Source: Morella rubra (Eukaryota > Streptophyta > Magnoliopsida > Fagales > Myricaceae). From it: a DNA stretch of 64,000 nt. Position 1 is the first letter of the stretch. The number at the start of each line of letters is the position of its first letter. Below are positions 22,700 through 36,535 of this stretch, piece after piece. The notes below the pieces were generated by a model, which was not told where the DNA came from, searched no databases, and saw nothing but the letters and a program-made list of their open reading frames with translations. The stretch spans positions 12,488,157 to 12,552,156 of the forward strand of contig CM025849.1 in NCBI GenBank assembly GCA_003952965.2. Direction: 5' to 3'. The position numbers were made by a program, and so were the translations under genes.

Positions 22700-25600
22700 A
22701 TGGGGAAGGCTAGTGATGCCGGGTCGTCGACGACGACGAATCCGTTGCCGCCTTTTCTGAAGAAGCTTTACAGCTTGGTGAACGACCCGGAGACCGACTC
22801 CGTTGTGTCCTGGAGCAACGGCAACAACAGCTTTGTTGTCTGGAACCCGCACGAGTTCGCCGCCAAGCTCCTGCCCAAGCAATTCAAGCACAAAAACTTC
22901 GCCAGCTTCATCAGGCAATTGAACACCTACGTCGGTTCTCTCTGTCTATCTGTTCTCTCCCTTTTTTCTCATCATCTTCTTTGTTCTTACTTTTCTGCTG
23001 CAAAAAATATACGGATTATTTTGAGAATTTCATTAGGATCTGGCGAGCTTAATTTTTTCGTTGTGAATTAGAAGTCTGTGTGAGACGAGTAGCTAAGAGA
23101 TTAGTGTGTCAAACTACAAGAGAAAAAGGGTGTTTTGTGGATTGAAATCTTCACTACCATAGTGTTCTCCGGTTGGAAAATTGATTGATGCACGTTTGTC
23201 GAGCTCATGTCCTATGTTCATCGATTCAGTTTTTTCACTTTTTCTCTTTTGGTGATTATATTAGTTTTCATACTTATTTGGAGTTATGAGATCCTTTCTG
23301 GATGAACCTAGCGCTTGTATTTCTTTCCTGTTATGGTGCGCCATGGCCTTATCCTGTATTTTGTTGATGTTTTATGCTTACGATTAGGATTTTTGTTGCT
23401 ACACATTATCATTAATATCTTTTGACCGACTGCTTAACATTTGGGTGATAATCTTGACTGTGAATTCTGAACTGAAGATACTTGTCCAAGAGAGGGGGGA
23501 AATTTTGGCGAGATTCTGTTGTGCTGAGCTCCTCAAAATCAAATCATGAAAGATATAGCTAATTTCGATTTCATCCTTTCTCAATGATTGCCTGAAACTT
23601 GGACTTGTTTTCTCATCTCGTTGACAATGTTTGGAATCAGGGGGAGGTTGGACTACTTATATGTTGTGAGTTTGCGTAGTCTTTTAAGGAAGGGTGTGAG
23701 GGATGTGGCTTTCCCTTTTTCTGGGTGATAAAAGGAGCAGAATTCTATTGGGTAAGTTCATTCCACTGAAATTAGGTGTATTTGAATTCCAACTTACTCA
23801 TGAAATTGTTTCTTTGGACTCTTCAGAGCACGAAGAGTGAAGGTTTTATTATTCATTTGGACAACTAATAAATGCAGTAGACAATACCTAGAGGTTATAG
23901 CTGAAGTTCATAAGACGCATGGATCCAACCTTGGCTATCACAGCGAGTTAGGCTAGTTTGTTTGTGTGCCATTGTGAAATAACAGGGAGAGAACAACACA
24001 TAAAAAATTACGAATTGTGAAATGCCATGGATCTGTAGAATACTTCTATATGCATGCGTCCCATCATAACCACTACCGCTACCGCTACTGCTGTCATCTT
24101 TGCCTCCAATATATGCCCTTCTTATCCATAACTTCTCTTATGTCTGTGGTTTCATGGATGCATCCAACCTTTTTGTCTTTCTTTGCTCCCGGTTCTTCCC
24201 TTCCTATATTTTCTTGTTTGTTTTGCTCATTGTCTATGTTTGTGGTGCCATTTCCATATAATTATGAATGTTGTCATCATATCCAGACATTTCCTTTTTT
24301 TTTAAGTAACTGCTGATTATGAGCAAGATCCCTTTTTGTAATCTACAACTTTGATTTTTCTATGCTTCGTTTTATTTTAAAAGGTACTGTTTTCTATTTC
24401 AATTTTCTCATTTGAGAACGTGTTGCTAATGGATCATTCAACCATAGTTTGGGTTAACATTCACCTCCATCTGTTGCAGTTATAACATATGTTCAACAAA
24501 TGCATGCACTATGGTAGTTTATTAATTTATGATTTCGAACTTGCAGGTCTGCTTATACTTTTGAGTGGGTATACTCGACTTGGCCATTTTTGGGTAAACT
24601 TGGCATAAACCCGGTGTGTCTATAACTGAGACTTCATTGTAAGTTAGCAGAGTCCACTCAGATTTTCACCAAAATATTATATTTTTCGGCAGTGAATGCA
24701 TCATTTGTCGAAGATCTAGTATTCTTAGACAATATATTTATAATTATTTTGGATTCTTTTGTTTGTGTCGTGTTGTTGCTATGGTACTTTTTGTAGTTGT
24801 AAGTTGGAGAAAATGTGCACAATAAGTTTTATGATTTCAGTTCTTGAGCAAGTTATAGGAAGGTTTTTTGGGTATGGTACTGAGTCTTTCGATGGAGAGG
24901 GTTTGCCACTTTTTAAGTTTTTTTTTTTTCCTCTTCTGGGATGGAGTCTGTATAATGAAAAATTCTTTTTTCTTATTCATCTTTTTACTGGAGGAGGTGA
25001 GGCTAATTAGAAAGTGACTAGAAGGTTGCTATTATACAAACTGAAGCAACCGGTTTTTGTGCTTTCCTCATTGTTCATCAAATTAAGAAGGTGAAATTCC
25101 ATATAAGAATGTTGACTTCGTCCTTTCCCTCGATCTCTGCTCTGTACTGTCTCTACATCTATTTATAAGATGCAATAGATTTCCAGTTTCCACGTTAGTT
25201 ATTGATCGACATGTGCGCACCCCTTCGTACATATTTGTTGATCCATGAAGTTTTATTGGATAAACAGTTATTATAGTGTGTTCTTCCTTCTGTGAATAAG
25301 CAATACCCCCATTGGTGTCTTAGCTTAAACTTTTGGATCAAATGTTTCAGCTCTATAGGAGATGCCAAAGATAGTTTACCTTCGTTCTTACTTTTGTGCT
25401 CTGGAGTGTAGACAGTAATTTGGAAATATATATCCATGCTACTTGTTCTATCTTCTCTCAATAGAAACTTGCGACACTCCATTGCACGTCAAAGGGATAT
25501 TAAACATGATCTAGCTCCCTCTTAGGTTGTGTAATGGACATTTTCCAGTGTTGTCTTCTTTCATCCAAATTAGACAATCTTCAGAAATTGGAAATATGAA

Positions 25601-27276
25601 ATATGGCATATGACTTTGCTGGAACAGAAGTTTGTCGTCTGACATTGTCAAATTAAAACCTGTGCATCTTTTCTGTCTTTTTTCTATTTGGTATTACCTT
25701 GGCAAGGTCTTGGGGCAGTCTCTTTTGTAAATAACGGGCCTGTATCTGACCTATTTTCATGCCTTATCTGAGGCCACTTAACATGATTCACAGTTTCTCA
25801 TACAATTTAAGTACCGATTTGGGAAGTTTGGGTTCTCATTCCTTAATTGGGGATACTTCTGCGGAATGACTATTTGACGTCATAGGCTGCCATTTATCTA
25901 AGGCTCCTTTTGATGAATATCTCTCCTGGGCAAAACTTCTTCGATAAAAAATTTATTTTTGAGAAGTGAAATATCTTAAATGAAAATATTTGATGGGAAA
26001 ATTTAGAGAAGTTGATCTTTTTACTTCTTTTATTCATGTAGATAAATTTTTCATTTTGGTTAAGCAGGGTTTTAAGAAGGTCGACTCGGACCGTTATGAA
26101 TTTGCAAACGAGAAGTTTCTAAGAGGCCAAACACACCTTTTGAAGAGTATTAGTAGGAGGAAACCAGTTCATTTACCAGGTCAACAACCAAGTGAAGTGC
26201 AGAGCTCCTCGGTTGGAGCATGTGTTGAGGTTGGGAAGTTTGGGATCGAGGAAGATGTTGAAAGACTTGAAAGAGACAAGAATGTTCTCATGCAGGAGCT
26301 TGTCAGGTTGAGGCAGCACCAGCAAACAACTGATCAGCAGTTGCACAATGTGGGGCAACGTGTGCAGGCGATGGAGCAGAGACAGCAACAGATGATGTCT
26401 TTCCTTGCAAAGGCCATGCATAATCCTGTATTATTGGCCCAGTTTTTACAACAGCAGAATGACAGCAATAGAAACAACATTGCCGGATCGAATAAAAAAA
26501 GGAGAGTTCCTGGTCAGCAAGAAGAAGTTGTAGCTGGTGAATGTCATTCTAATGCTCCTGATGGACGGATGATCAAGTACCAGCCTTTGATGAACAACCC
26601 TGGTGCATTCTTTATTAATGATGCTCCCAGTGCATTTGACAGTGGTAGTTCCTTGAGCCGAGCTTCAGGAGTGACCCTCTCTGAGGTTTCACCTATTTCT
26701 GGACAGTCATATATGCCAACAAAGTCGGGATTCCCTGTCAGTTCTCCATCTACTGCCTTTTCTGAGATTCAATCTTCCTCTCATGCAATGCCTAATCATG
26801 CTAAAGCAGCTCAATTCCCGAAAGTGGATGTTCACAGCTGTCAAGACGATACTATTTTGCCTGAGCTTGCTGAAATGCAGCGAATCATGCCAGAAAGCCC
26901 TGCAGAAATCCCTGTTATGAACTACGTACTGGGTTCTGAGTCTGCAGGTGCAAGTTTTATGGATCCGATGTCTGCTGTTTCAGATGGGACAATTCCAATA
27001 GAGACTGATGCTTTCTCTCCAGAAAATGAGGTGGATGCGTTGCGTGATGAGATCCCAGTACTTCCAGGCATTAACGATACTTTCTGGGAACAATTCCTAT
27101 CAGCAAGCCCTCTCACGGGGGAGACAGATGAAACGAATTCGAGTTCAATAAATGGTGGTTTGACCATGAACCACGAGTTACAGATAGGAAATAATAATGG
27201 TTGGGACAAAATGCAATATATGGATCACCTTACTGAACAGATGGGACTTCTTGCATCCAAGAACATAATGGGTTGA
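22700..27276 (+). CDS. HSFA1: Heat stress transcription factor, class A1
   Basis: Transcriptional activator that binds heat-shock elements as a trimer; A1 members are the master regulators of the plant heat response. Two exons, 22700-22930 and 26068-27276, encode 479 residues. The single intron (3137 nt, phase 0) splits the DNA-binding domain after QLNTY, the conserved HSF position; exon 2 resumes [15 protein letters not shown]-binding domain about residues 15-110. HR-A/B oligomerisation region about 133-205 ([19 protein letters not shown]...) with the class A insertion. Nuclear signal NKKRRVP about 219-225. AHA activation motif [10 protein letters not shown] at about 416-425. Export-type tail [12 protein letters not shown] about 464-475. 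The motifs and length fit A1b/d/e-type proteins; which member is not decided. No frame defect. A 3' UTR intron (27290-27838) is likely. Confidence 0.93.
22931..26067 (+). other. Intron of HSFA1
   Basis: T-rich 3.1-kb intron with donor 'tac|gtcggt' and acceptor 'ttaagcag|ggt'. ORFs of 60-100 codons within it show no domain, and no repeat borders were recognised. Confidence 0.85.
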
Positions 27277-28085
27277 CCTTCTTTCCAGGTATATATGCAT
27301 GTTTCCTGCCATGTAGATGTGGACTTGTAGCCTTACACATTTCACAATAAGCAAATTGATTGTCACCAACTCCTTTTCCCAAGTTCCGCATAAATTAGCC
27401 AATGCATTTAGTAATTCTCACTGATTGTGCAGTTAATGCGTGAGATCAGTCCCGTTCATGTTTCTTTTCTTTCCCTGTCATCAGGTCGGTATCCTGTCTT
27501 GGTTGAAGATCTGATTTGTAATTAAAAAAACTCTGTATAAGCGTCCAACTTTTGTCCAACTTTTTCCCACTGATCTTTGTAACTTGTATAAAACATAATG
27601 AATTCAATACGCATCTAGTATAGCATAGGCTCCATGTACTAGACACTTTTAAGAGTGACTTGTGTTTTGTATCACTACAAAAGAACTCCAAATTGCTCTA
27701 TTTCTCCCAACACGTGATTCGCATAAAAATTTCTCTGTCGTAGTCTGAGCTGTAAGAAATTGTTGTTACTGATTTAATTACACGAGATATTACCATGCGT
27801 TCCAATTTTTGTATTTTTCTATGATTCCTCCTGCACAGGTTGATGTCCTGCTCCGTTGGGCAAAGTTTTACTTCAATGACAGATGGCCAGGGCCCAGTTA
27901 TGGTTTTGGTTTACAAAATCCGCTTTACCAGTAGCGATTTCAAGATTAAGAAACTTGCTTACTCTGACATCTGTATTTTCCAGAATTCAATGCGCATGGT
28001 TCCTGGAAAACACTTTCTTGGGCAGAATAGAGTTGAAGTTTATTGTAAATGTATGTTATGAATCCCAGAAAAATCACAGGTGCCG
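27277..28085 (+). other. HSFA1 3' UTR with probable intron 27290-27838
   Basis: 'cttctttccag|gtatatatgc' can be a donor 13 nt after the stop codon, and 'cctcctgcacag|gttgatgtcc' an acceptor at 27838. The following 250 bases would be terminal 3' UTR. Splicing here is inferred from consensus and would need transcript evidence. Confidence 0.45.
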
Positions 28086-28239
28086 ATAGATTACCTATAA
28101 TAGGACGAGTGGAGCCTGTTTTATTCCCCTTTTGTTACCCTGCAAGATTTTTGCCATTTGGAGATGAGTGCAAATTGAGGTTAAACAGCCAACATAAAAA
28201 TAATGATATACCACAACTGAAAATAATAATAACAATATT

Positions 28240-28565
28240 AATAATAAGAAGAAGGGAAAAATATATTTTCCACCCACCAAATATAGTAGGTTTTACACTT
28301 TTCACTCTAAACTACTATGTTTCAGACAGTGCACTCTTTAATTACTAATTTTAAACACTATAAACCTTTTATCAAAATTTTAAACTAAAATAATAATAAT
28401 AGCCTTTACCTATTATAGTTGTCAATTTATTAAATTTCGTGGGTATTATTATCGTAAAGAGGTGCAAAGTGTATAACATTGATAGTTGAAGGTGTAATGT
28501 GTAGAAGTGAGTAATTTAAGGTGAAAAATGTCTAACATTAGTAATTGGAGAGGTGTTTGAATTGC
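28240..28565. repeat. MITE-like element with imperfect terminal inverted repeats
   Basis: Left part (28270-28360: 'tttacacttttcactctaaactac...') resembles the reverse complement of the right part (28440-28560: 'agacatttttcaccttaaattac...', 'atacactttgcacctcttta'). The centre is AT-rich and non-coding. The family is unknown. Confidence 0.45.
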
Positions 28566-29920
28566 ATCTTCATTTTGGTGATGGTTTACTCGTGAAGTAG
28601 TCATTTTGGAAGATTTTGCTAACATGGAAAACAAGCTAGAAAATGGAACCCGTTTGAGAATTTTGACTGTCTTTTCCTTCTCATCTTCTCCAATCTCACG
28701 GCAGCCACACCCCAAACAACATCTATCACGTTTTCCTGTCTTTTGTTGGGAACCGTCACCATGTGCTCCCTCTTTGTCAGCCTTGGCACGGGACCCTTCC
28801 CAAGCAAGTGGGATCAAGGTGTCTCTGTCACGTCCTCTCGTGGATCAAGTGTTCCCTCCGATGAAAGACTATATGCCTCTTGCGGCGATTCCCAGATTCG
28901 GGTCCTCGGAATCTGTTTCTATTGGGCCTTTAGGACAATTTGTTGTTTTGGACATGGGTTCTGTTTTGGGCTTCAAGCCCATTAGTTCGGTAGTTGGCCT
29001 TGGCATTTTGTATGCCATAGGATTTTTCCGCATGTGTGTGTTGTTTTTTTATAATTAAATGAGTACTAGGAGACGACCAGCGGAACCGACTCTTCCCAAG
29101 CATAATTCACACTCGTTGCAAGTGTTAAATTGAGCCATAACTACTGCACCCAAAAAAGAAGACTTTACCACGGTCCACAGCCTCACGAAAGTGTAACTAA
29201 AAAATACAGTTGGGAAATTCGATCCAATGAACTTCATCTCCACCCTCACTACAAAGTAACTGCATTACCAGCATGGCTACCATTCCATGATTAAGGTAAC
29301 ATTTGCTTAGGGGGAAAAAAAAACACAGCTCTATTACCACAACAATGCAACGCAGCTGTAAGAAACCAATAGTGACATTGCAGTGCCACAATCTTTCTAT
29401 CCAGCAGATGGCCTCGTCATCAGAGGCTCGTGCACTCTGATATTGCTCCTAAGTTATTAGCTTTGCATCTCTTTTGTGCCAAAACAACGTGTTCACATTT
29501 ACATTCTTCCCCACACCAAAGGTTGGGACAATGGAACTATGTGCCTCTGGGTACAAGTTTGAAGTACCATTTTTACAAATAAGAATTCCCTACGTAACAT
29601 GATTTTCATCAATGAACATGCGAAAGTAGTCGGTCAAATACAAACGAGCAGTAGATGGAATAATTCCAAATTTCATTGACTGGGCACTCATTTACAGTAG
29701 TACATGATTTGCTATAAATAGCTAGGAAAGAGGCCATCGGCTCTAAATAAATGGCTGTACATTATTGATTTTTTGTAAATTGTGTAGGGGATGTCCGGTA
29801 TGCATAGAGTTTATGAGAGCAGTGCACGTTGGGCAGGAGTTTTTTGCTAACAAACACCACCAAGGACATCAAGAGCAGACCATGCCTCAAAATTGAACTT
29901 ACATCGAGATGATCCGTTGT
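28566..29920. other. Intergenic between HSFA1 and the syntaxin gene
   Basis: A 150-codon ORF on plus (28606-29058) overlaps antisense ORFs and has no recognisable domain or start context, so I do not call it. It is more GC-rich than its surroundings and may be an old insert. From 29060 to 29920 I see only chance ORFs; the last part is probably 3' UTR of the minus-strand syntaxin. Confidence 0.4.
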
Positions 29921-32900
29921 TCAAGCAACGACGACTATGATGACAATGATCAGAATGATTCCAAAGATCAACAAGAGCAAGCAGGTCTGCGTACAAAATT
30001 CATGCATCAAAAATTGGGGGAGAAACAGGTAATCAGAAGTTAATATCCAACTTCTTTGACTAGAAAAGAGAAGTTGACCAACTATTAGGTGATTCAGGAA
30101 CGAATAGTTTTCAAGCAACTGAACTAATCTTCTGAAAGAGTGATACTACATTTACTAGAAATTATGACAGTAAATTTTAATATGAACAACAGTTGGCACA
30201 AATGACGCTGACACTGACAATAAGCATTCAAGTTTCAAATCTTTTAAGAAGTTTCAAAGTACAGGACTTAGATGAGTTGATTCCACCAGAGGACTACGCG
30301 TAACAGTATTGATTCATTCGAGAAAAACCAACAAAACTCCTAAATTTGTTTAATTCGAGGAAAACTGGCCTCCTATGCTAGGGCAATTCGAGGTGCACTA
30401 GGCCTCCTGATAAGTATCAACTTAATTCAAATCTCACTTCCTTTATCATTATTATTGAAGCATTGCCTTTATATAGGCTTACATTGAAGATAAGAGTAGT
30501 TGAGAGTAAGGATTCTACCGCTCTACAATTCTGAATAGCATAAAATTCCTAACATCTTAAAGAAACATATCTTGATAACATTATTATTATCCTCATCCTA
30601 GTTTAATCTCAAAAAAGAGCCCTAACACAAACTAACTCATAACAATTAAAAAATAGAACGCAACATGTTCAGCAACATAAAAGTGAATGCTAAAAGCATA
30701 ATACTGAACTTTATATTGTAGGCCAGATCAGAAAGACAATGACAAGGTTATTCAAAACGAAAGAAAAAAAAAATCCAAAGTACATAGCTTTAAACAGTGA
30801 TGAGCATTTCTGTACCGACATCAAGTTGAAGCAGTCAGGACAACTGGAAGGCAGGATATTAAAACAATAACATTTACAAAATTAATGCGAATCCAGATAC
30901 AGAAAAGATATAATCTTTTCACAGTGATTTACGCGGATGCATGATAAAGGGTTATTTTTAATTTCAGACTGACATCCCAGTCCCAGCAAAGCAGCAACCA
31001 AGTGGTTATTTTCTCCACATTAGACTTTAAACATACAAAAGATCAACAAAAGAAATTCATATAAACCCTACCAGAGATGAACTAGACTTTTGACTCTTGG
31101 ATGCTTTCAGAAGTTGTGAATTAGCTTCTGTTGTTGAACCATGGGACCTTTCGATGTTAGAACTAATGTCATCTGAGAGGACAAAAGGAAGACATATTTA
31201 GCATTTTTACTTTAGAGCCACAAAGCTTTCAAGAAACAAAGTAACGAGAATTTTGAAAATTATGAGTAGATGTATGATTACTGAGGACACAGGGCTTACC
31301 AATCATTGCACCTTGATCATGAACCAGCACAGCAAGATCCTTAAAAATCTCATTTACCTCACTTATTTGTTGCTGAATTTCTTGGATCCCCTGCTCTCTT
31401 TCTTCAATGATGGCTTCATTAAATACAATCTCATCCAATATTACAACCTCTTGTCTGCACATATGAAACGGAAACTGAGGCTGACTATTTTACATCTCCA
31501 GTATGGAAGGGAATTCCCATACATCATAACCGCACAGAGTGTTATTTTGTTTGCCGAACAGAAATGAGAGGGATGGCTTCAAACTTTAACTCTTACTGAA
31601 AATGCCAAACAACTGCCAGAAAATTTAAGTGGCCCGTTTTCACACCAAACCCCTCTTAACTTCCAAGCAGAAACCCTAAAGCTTTTCCCACACCACTTCC
31701 AATTCAAATCACTACCTGTCAGAACCTTAGCCTCCAATTAAGCAATCACAGGCTTGGACGTCTGTCCTGAGTAATGTGTTTATGGAGAAATCTCAACATT
31801 TATAATAGAGCTTCTTCCATTCCACAGGATGATATGTCCAGGTTACAGGTCGCCTAACTAGTCCTTGACTCATGGGGGTACGACTAGAAAAGCTGAGGCA
31901 GTGAGTATAGTTAAGATTAAGCAGAAGGTAACCATAAGCTTTAAGCTTTAGTGCCTCCTTCCTTTAGAGACCTACATCTAGACCTGAGACTCGTTGAAAT
32001 ACCCGAGACTCACCTACCTCAAATATTTCCCTTACATGCAAAGGAAGCCCTGCAATTCATTAGGGTTATCGGGTTTGTTGGACTTGCTGGGATACCCGAG
32101 ACCAGGGATATAAGCTGTCACGCATAGATTTTGGTTTGACATGAAAGAAAATAAAAAATAATAGTAAGAAAAAAGCGTCAGAAGTGGATGTCTACATTTA
32201 TCTAGGAGCATTAACAGACCAGGAGAAAAAAATAATAATCTAGGAGCATTAACAAGAAATTAAATGGTTTTAAGAATCCCATCACCCGTTTACAATGTAC
32301 GTAGAATTAGCAACATATGATGAGAAGTGATGCTGACCTTTTGGATTCCAAAAGAAGAGTTTGTTGTTCAGGTGTCCTAGATGAACTTATATCCAGGTCC
32401 TGGGCATCGTAACTGCAAAATGAATATGTCAAAGTCAAGGCATGCAAATTAACGTAACTGCTAAATGTATGCGTAAGTCTTTATGCCTCTGTGTGAGTGC
32501 GTGTGAGGGCATGCACAGACACTGTTGAATATTGGCCAATCCATCTTAGTCTGGCCTGGGAATAAATTGACATCCTTGTGGATACTTATAGAGTTTCTTC
32601 AATGTCTACACCCACTTGCATTTTCTGGTATATCTTTGCACATGAGCCAAGAAAGGTGGATCCAAATTTGGAAAAAGATGAGTTTGAATCCGAAAAAGAC
32701 AGGCTCAAATTTAAGGCTTATATGCAAAATGTAGATGGATAGGTACTTTCAATTATTGAAAGTTTCATCTTTACTGGATCAGCCCACACAGAAAGCAAAT
32801 CATCTATTGTCAGACAGAGAGAATGTTACAAATGAAACACGCCAGCACACATTACAGAATATATATGTTACGTCAGTTGAAACATTATACTATCTAATGG

Positions 32901-35283
32901 AGACATTTAAAATGACCATATGACCAATTACTATGACACTTTTAAGCCTCAGACAGGAAATATTGCCAAAAGTTTAGTGGCACAAACCAGAAAAATTGCT
33001 AATCTGATGCAATATAAGGAGTTCTTCGATAACAAAGCATCACCCAGTTTATACCAACTTGCAGATATTACTCTCCATTCCAGGTGTTGTTCCTTCTCCA
33101 TAAGAACAAGTTAAGTTTGAAAAACATTTATTGATTCCACATGTATGAAACAATTTACTACTTCCCTAGATTACCCTGTCTTCTCCATTTCTACATGGTT
33201 ATTACTTTTTTAGTTCAAAATTTAATAAAATAGGAAACCATGAATTAGTGTAAGCATTAGGGGTTCTCTGTACTCATTTGAAGTTGAATTTCATCAATAA
33301 TCACAACTCTTTTGAGTAAACCAGTGACGAAACATCAACACTCCTACAGAGGAGACAAGGCGAATAGATTGAGCTTCTTTTTCCACTCTCCCCATCTTCA
33401 ATCATCCAAGATTGAACATGACTCTTATCAGAGTCCTAGATTCTCCTTCCAAACCTCCCATTATAACAAACTCAAAGTATAAGATGTTGGTATGTTTCTA
33501 TACAGCGATAAAGTTTACTACTTTCCTCTTATATCCTCAAACTAGTACATATTAACGGATCTTTGGGTTGTGCTACTCCAATCAATATCCTATGCAGTGA
33601 ACTTTTTCAAGTTCTATAGTCGTTTTGAAATCTTCATTTCACTTGCTTTATTTATATTTTCACATACTCATTAGGTTCCCACCATCTTATTGGTTTACAC
33701 CAACATATGATTGATGCTGTTGGAGGACACCTTGAGGTCATATGCAAACACAAGGCATGCATAAAGCTAAATGTAAAGTCTTTATAGAATGCAGATCCAA
33801 GTGTCAAGAGAAACACTATTTTCCTGGATGGATCCAAGGAACTCAAATCTTATGCCAATTAAGGGATCAGCATATCGTTGTTTTTACAGAATCGTCAGCA
33901 TGGAGACATTTAAAATGACCATATTTACTATGACACTTTTAAGCCTCAGACAGGAAATATTGCCAAAAGTTTAGTGGCACAAACCAGAAAAATTGCTAAT
34001 CTGATGCAATATAAGGAGTTCTTCGATAACAAAGCATCACCCAGTTTATACCAACTTGCAGATATTACTCTCCATTCCAGGTGTTGTTCCTTCTCCATAA
34101 GAACAAGTTAAGTTTGAAAAACATTTATTGATTCCACATGTATGAAACAATTTACTACTTCCCTAGATTACCCTGTCTTCTCCATTTCTACATGGTTATT
34201 ACTTTTTTAGTTCAAAATTTAATAAAATAGGAAACCATGAATTAGTGTAAGCATTAGGGGTTCTCTGTACTCATTTGAAGTTGAATTTCATCAATAATCA
34301 CAACTCTTTTGAGTAAACCAGTGACGAAACATCAACACTCCTACAGAGGAGACAAGGCGAATAGATTGAGCTTCTTTTTCCACTCTCCCCATCTTCAATC
34401 ATCCAAGATTGAACAGACTCTTATCAGAGTCCTAATTCTCCTTCAAACCTCCCATTATAACAAACTCAAAGTATAAGATGTTGGTGTTTCTAACAGCGAT
34501 AAAGTTTACTATTTCCTCTTATATCCTCAAACTAGTACATATTAACGGATTTTGGGTTGTGCTACTCCAATCAATATCCTATGCAGTAACTTTTTCAAGT
34601 TCATAGTTTTTGAAATCTTATTTCATTGTTTTTTATATTTTCACATACTCATTAGGTTCCACCTCTTATTGGAACCATTATTGTGGTTGGAGGACACTTG
34701 TAAACATATAAACACATATAAAGTAATAAACATAGAACAGATCAAGTGTCAAGAGAAAACTACCTGGATGAAAGAACTTCTTTGGGGACAAAAGGCGCAT
34801 ACGTTGTTTCCCTCTCAGCTGCAAGCCTTTGAGCCCTCTGAAATTCCTTAAGGACCCACTGGAAATCTTTTGCAAGCTTAGCATCAGCGATCTTCTTGGC
34901 AGCCTGGAGTTTAAAGAGTAAATGTGAAGGTGTAAGAACATAAAACCTAACTCCCTCCATCCCACCACAAAGCAGAAGAAACAGAAGAGCCATAAATACT
35001 AAGAGAATCCCACCAAAGACACCAGAAAGTGCATGTTGGACCAAAGGTACAGAAACTCTAGAAAGTTTGCAAGATCCATTTTTCATAAGAGGATGAAGAA
35101 GGAGGAGCATGTGTAAGTGAGCCAACAGAACAACACATTAACCAATGACAAAGTGTGAATTCCAGAAATAATATTGCATCTGCACTTACACTAACTTCCA
35201 AAAGCTGATCAGATTCACTAGCCTGCTTCAGTTTAGCTGAAGTATCTTTCACCAACTGCCCGATGTGTAGTCTTGCCTTGCGC
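29921..35283 (-). CDS. SYP22: Vacuolar/prevacuolar Qa-SNARE syntaxin (SYP22/VAM3-like); 5' end in gap
   Basis: Membrane-anchored Qa-SNARE for fusion with the prevacuolar compartment and vacuole. Visible exons, all in consistent phase: 35283-35190 ([20 protein letters not shown]), 34903-34764 ([21 protein letters not shown], then [16 protein letters not shown]), 32412-32338 ([20 protein letters not shown]), 31454-31300 (SNARE helix [20 protein letters not shown] ... [16 protein letters not shown], with the central Gln), 31172-31072, and 29986-29921, the C-terminal membrane anchor ([19 protein letters not shown], stop). About 209 residues are seen; the N-terminal 60 or so, including the start, are missing and probably lie in or beyond the assembly gap. 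SYP22 against SYP21/23 cannot be settled. One intron contains a 1-kb tandem duplication. Confidence 0.88.
32897..34780. repeat. About 1-kb tandem duplication in syntaxin intron 3
   Basis: The segment from about 32897 to 33830 recurs at about 33899-34780. The first 500 bases are nearly identical. After about 33400/34400 the copies differ by many one-base indels, such as 'tcctagattctccttcc' against 'tcctaattctccttc'. The first unit ends in a garbled copy of the exon boundary 'caagtgtcaagagaaa...cctggatg', whereas the second contains the working exon end at 34764. Confidence 0.85.
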
Positions 35284-36535
35284 CTGCCACCAGTTAGGCC
35301 AATCCAGTGTAAATACCAATGCAGAACATGAATGAATGGCAGTGCAACAGTCTCTCGCTCAACTCAATTTCCTTGGGAAGAATCAAATGAGCTATTGAAA
35401 AAGTGAAAAACCAATATTTTTTCCTTTTGTACAAGATTCCACAATGATTTATCCACGTAGCAAGAAGTTGCAAAAGACAGAGAAACAAACAGAAGGTGGG
35501 TTGCTGAGAAGACAAATTTGCATGCTTAGCATAGTACCTTCCATCCTTAAACGTGAAAAAAAAAATGACAACAACAATAGAACAATATTTAGCCACTTAA
35601 ACGATTATGGGGGGAAAATATTGAAATGGCAATCAATGAGCAGAACAGAAAAGGACCAAAAAGAAAAGCAGGGACTTCTAAAAAGATACAACACACCACC
35701 AACAAAGTTTTTTTACAAGATTCCGTACTGAATTGACATGGGTTACAATTGCTCGCACCTTTAAATAGAAGAAAAATAAAAATCCAATAGTGGAGAAAGA
35801 TGTTACCCCTTTTTTAGTAAATGCAGATTTCATTCATTCAGAATAAAATATCTTGATTTCTATATAATGATACCCAGTATGATAATCCATATATTCAATT
35901 AGAATCATTTCACTGTGCAAGAAAAAAAAGTCTCATTTTAAGGTCAAAATTAAAAGGTTTTGTGATTAAGACTCCAAGAATATGATTATCTAGAAGATGA
36001 AGCATCAGGTTAGACAACATGCTTTACGGTGAAAGATATCCATAAAGGGAAATGAGAAGAGCTTGAGATAGCCTCCTACGGGATGCTATGGAAGCACAAT
36101 GTAGCTATGTCACCTTCAGACATATGTTAGGAACTTAGGAGTTCGATCGAAAGGTCAAGTCCAGTAAGAGAGAATGCCCTAAAAGAGCTTGAGCGAGTCC
36201 TTGGGAGTTCCAATGGAGTGAACCATGCAACGTAAGGTAGAAGCAATTACAGCTCTAGATAGAAACATTTCATGGGAGGTTGGGTTTATCTTTTTCTTTT
36301 CTTTTTGTACTCTCTTTTAAGAAGCAGAAACTCAGATATCCAAAAAACAAAAAGTGTAGAAATCATCGAACATTAAAGAGAAACAACATATGAGAACTCA
36401 TATAAATTTTCTTCCTTTTTCTTTTTGGAAAGCATACGCACTCGCATATGCTTTTTAGATGCCTGATTAATTTGCCTTCGAGTACATAAGCTTTCGCATA
36501 AGCTTTTTGTTTTGCTTGTAAGTAACACTAGACAA
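35284..36535. other. Region between first visible syntaxin exon and the gap
   Basis: Presumably an intron of the syntaxin gene, or the space between it and UFL1. No exon encoding the conserved syntaxin N-terminus was found. ORFs such as 35294-35596 on minus have no domain. Confidence 0.5.

Noticed and set aside
28606-29058. 150-codon plus-strand ORF between HSFA1 and the syntaxin.
   Set aside because: No recognisable domain or exon partners; several overlapping ORFs are equally open.
36130-36240. Minus-strand text encoding something like IGTPKDSLKL, recalling the syntaxin TLGTPKDTPELREKL segment.
   Set aside because: The surrounding frame does not continue the syntaxin N-terminus, no matching splice sites were found, and it probably is chance.
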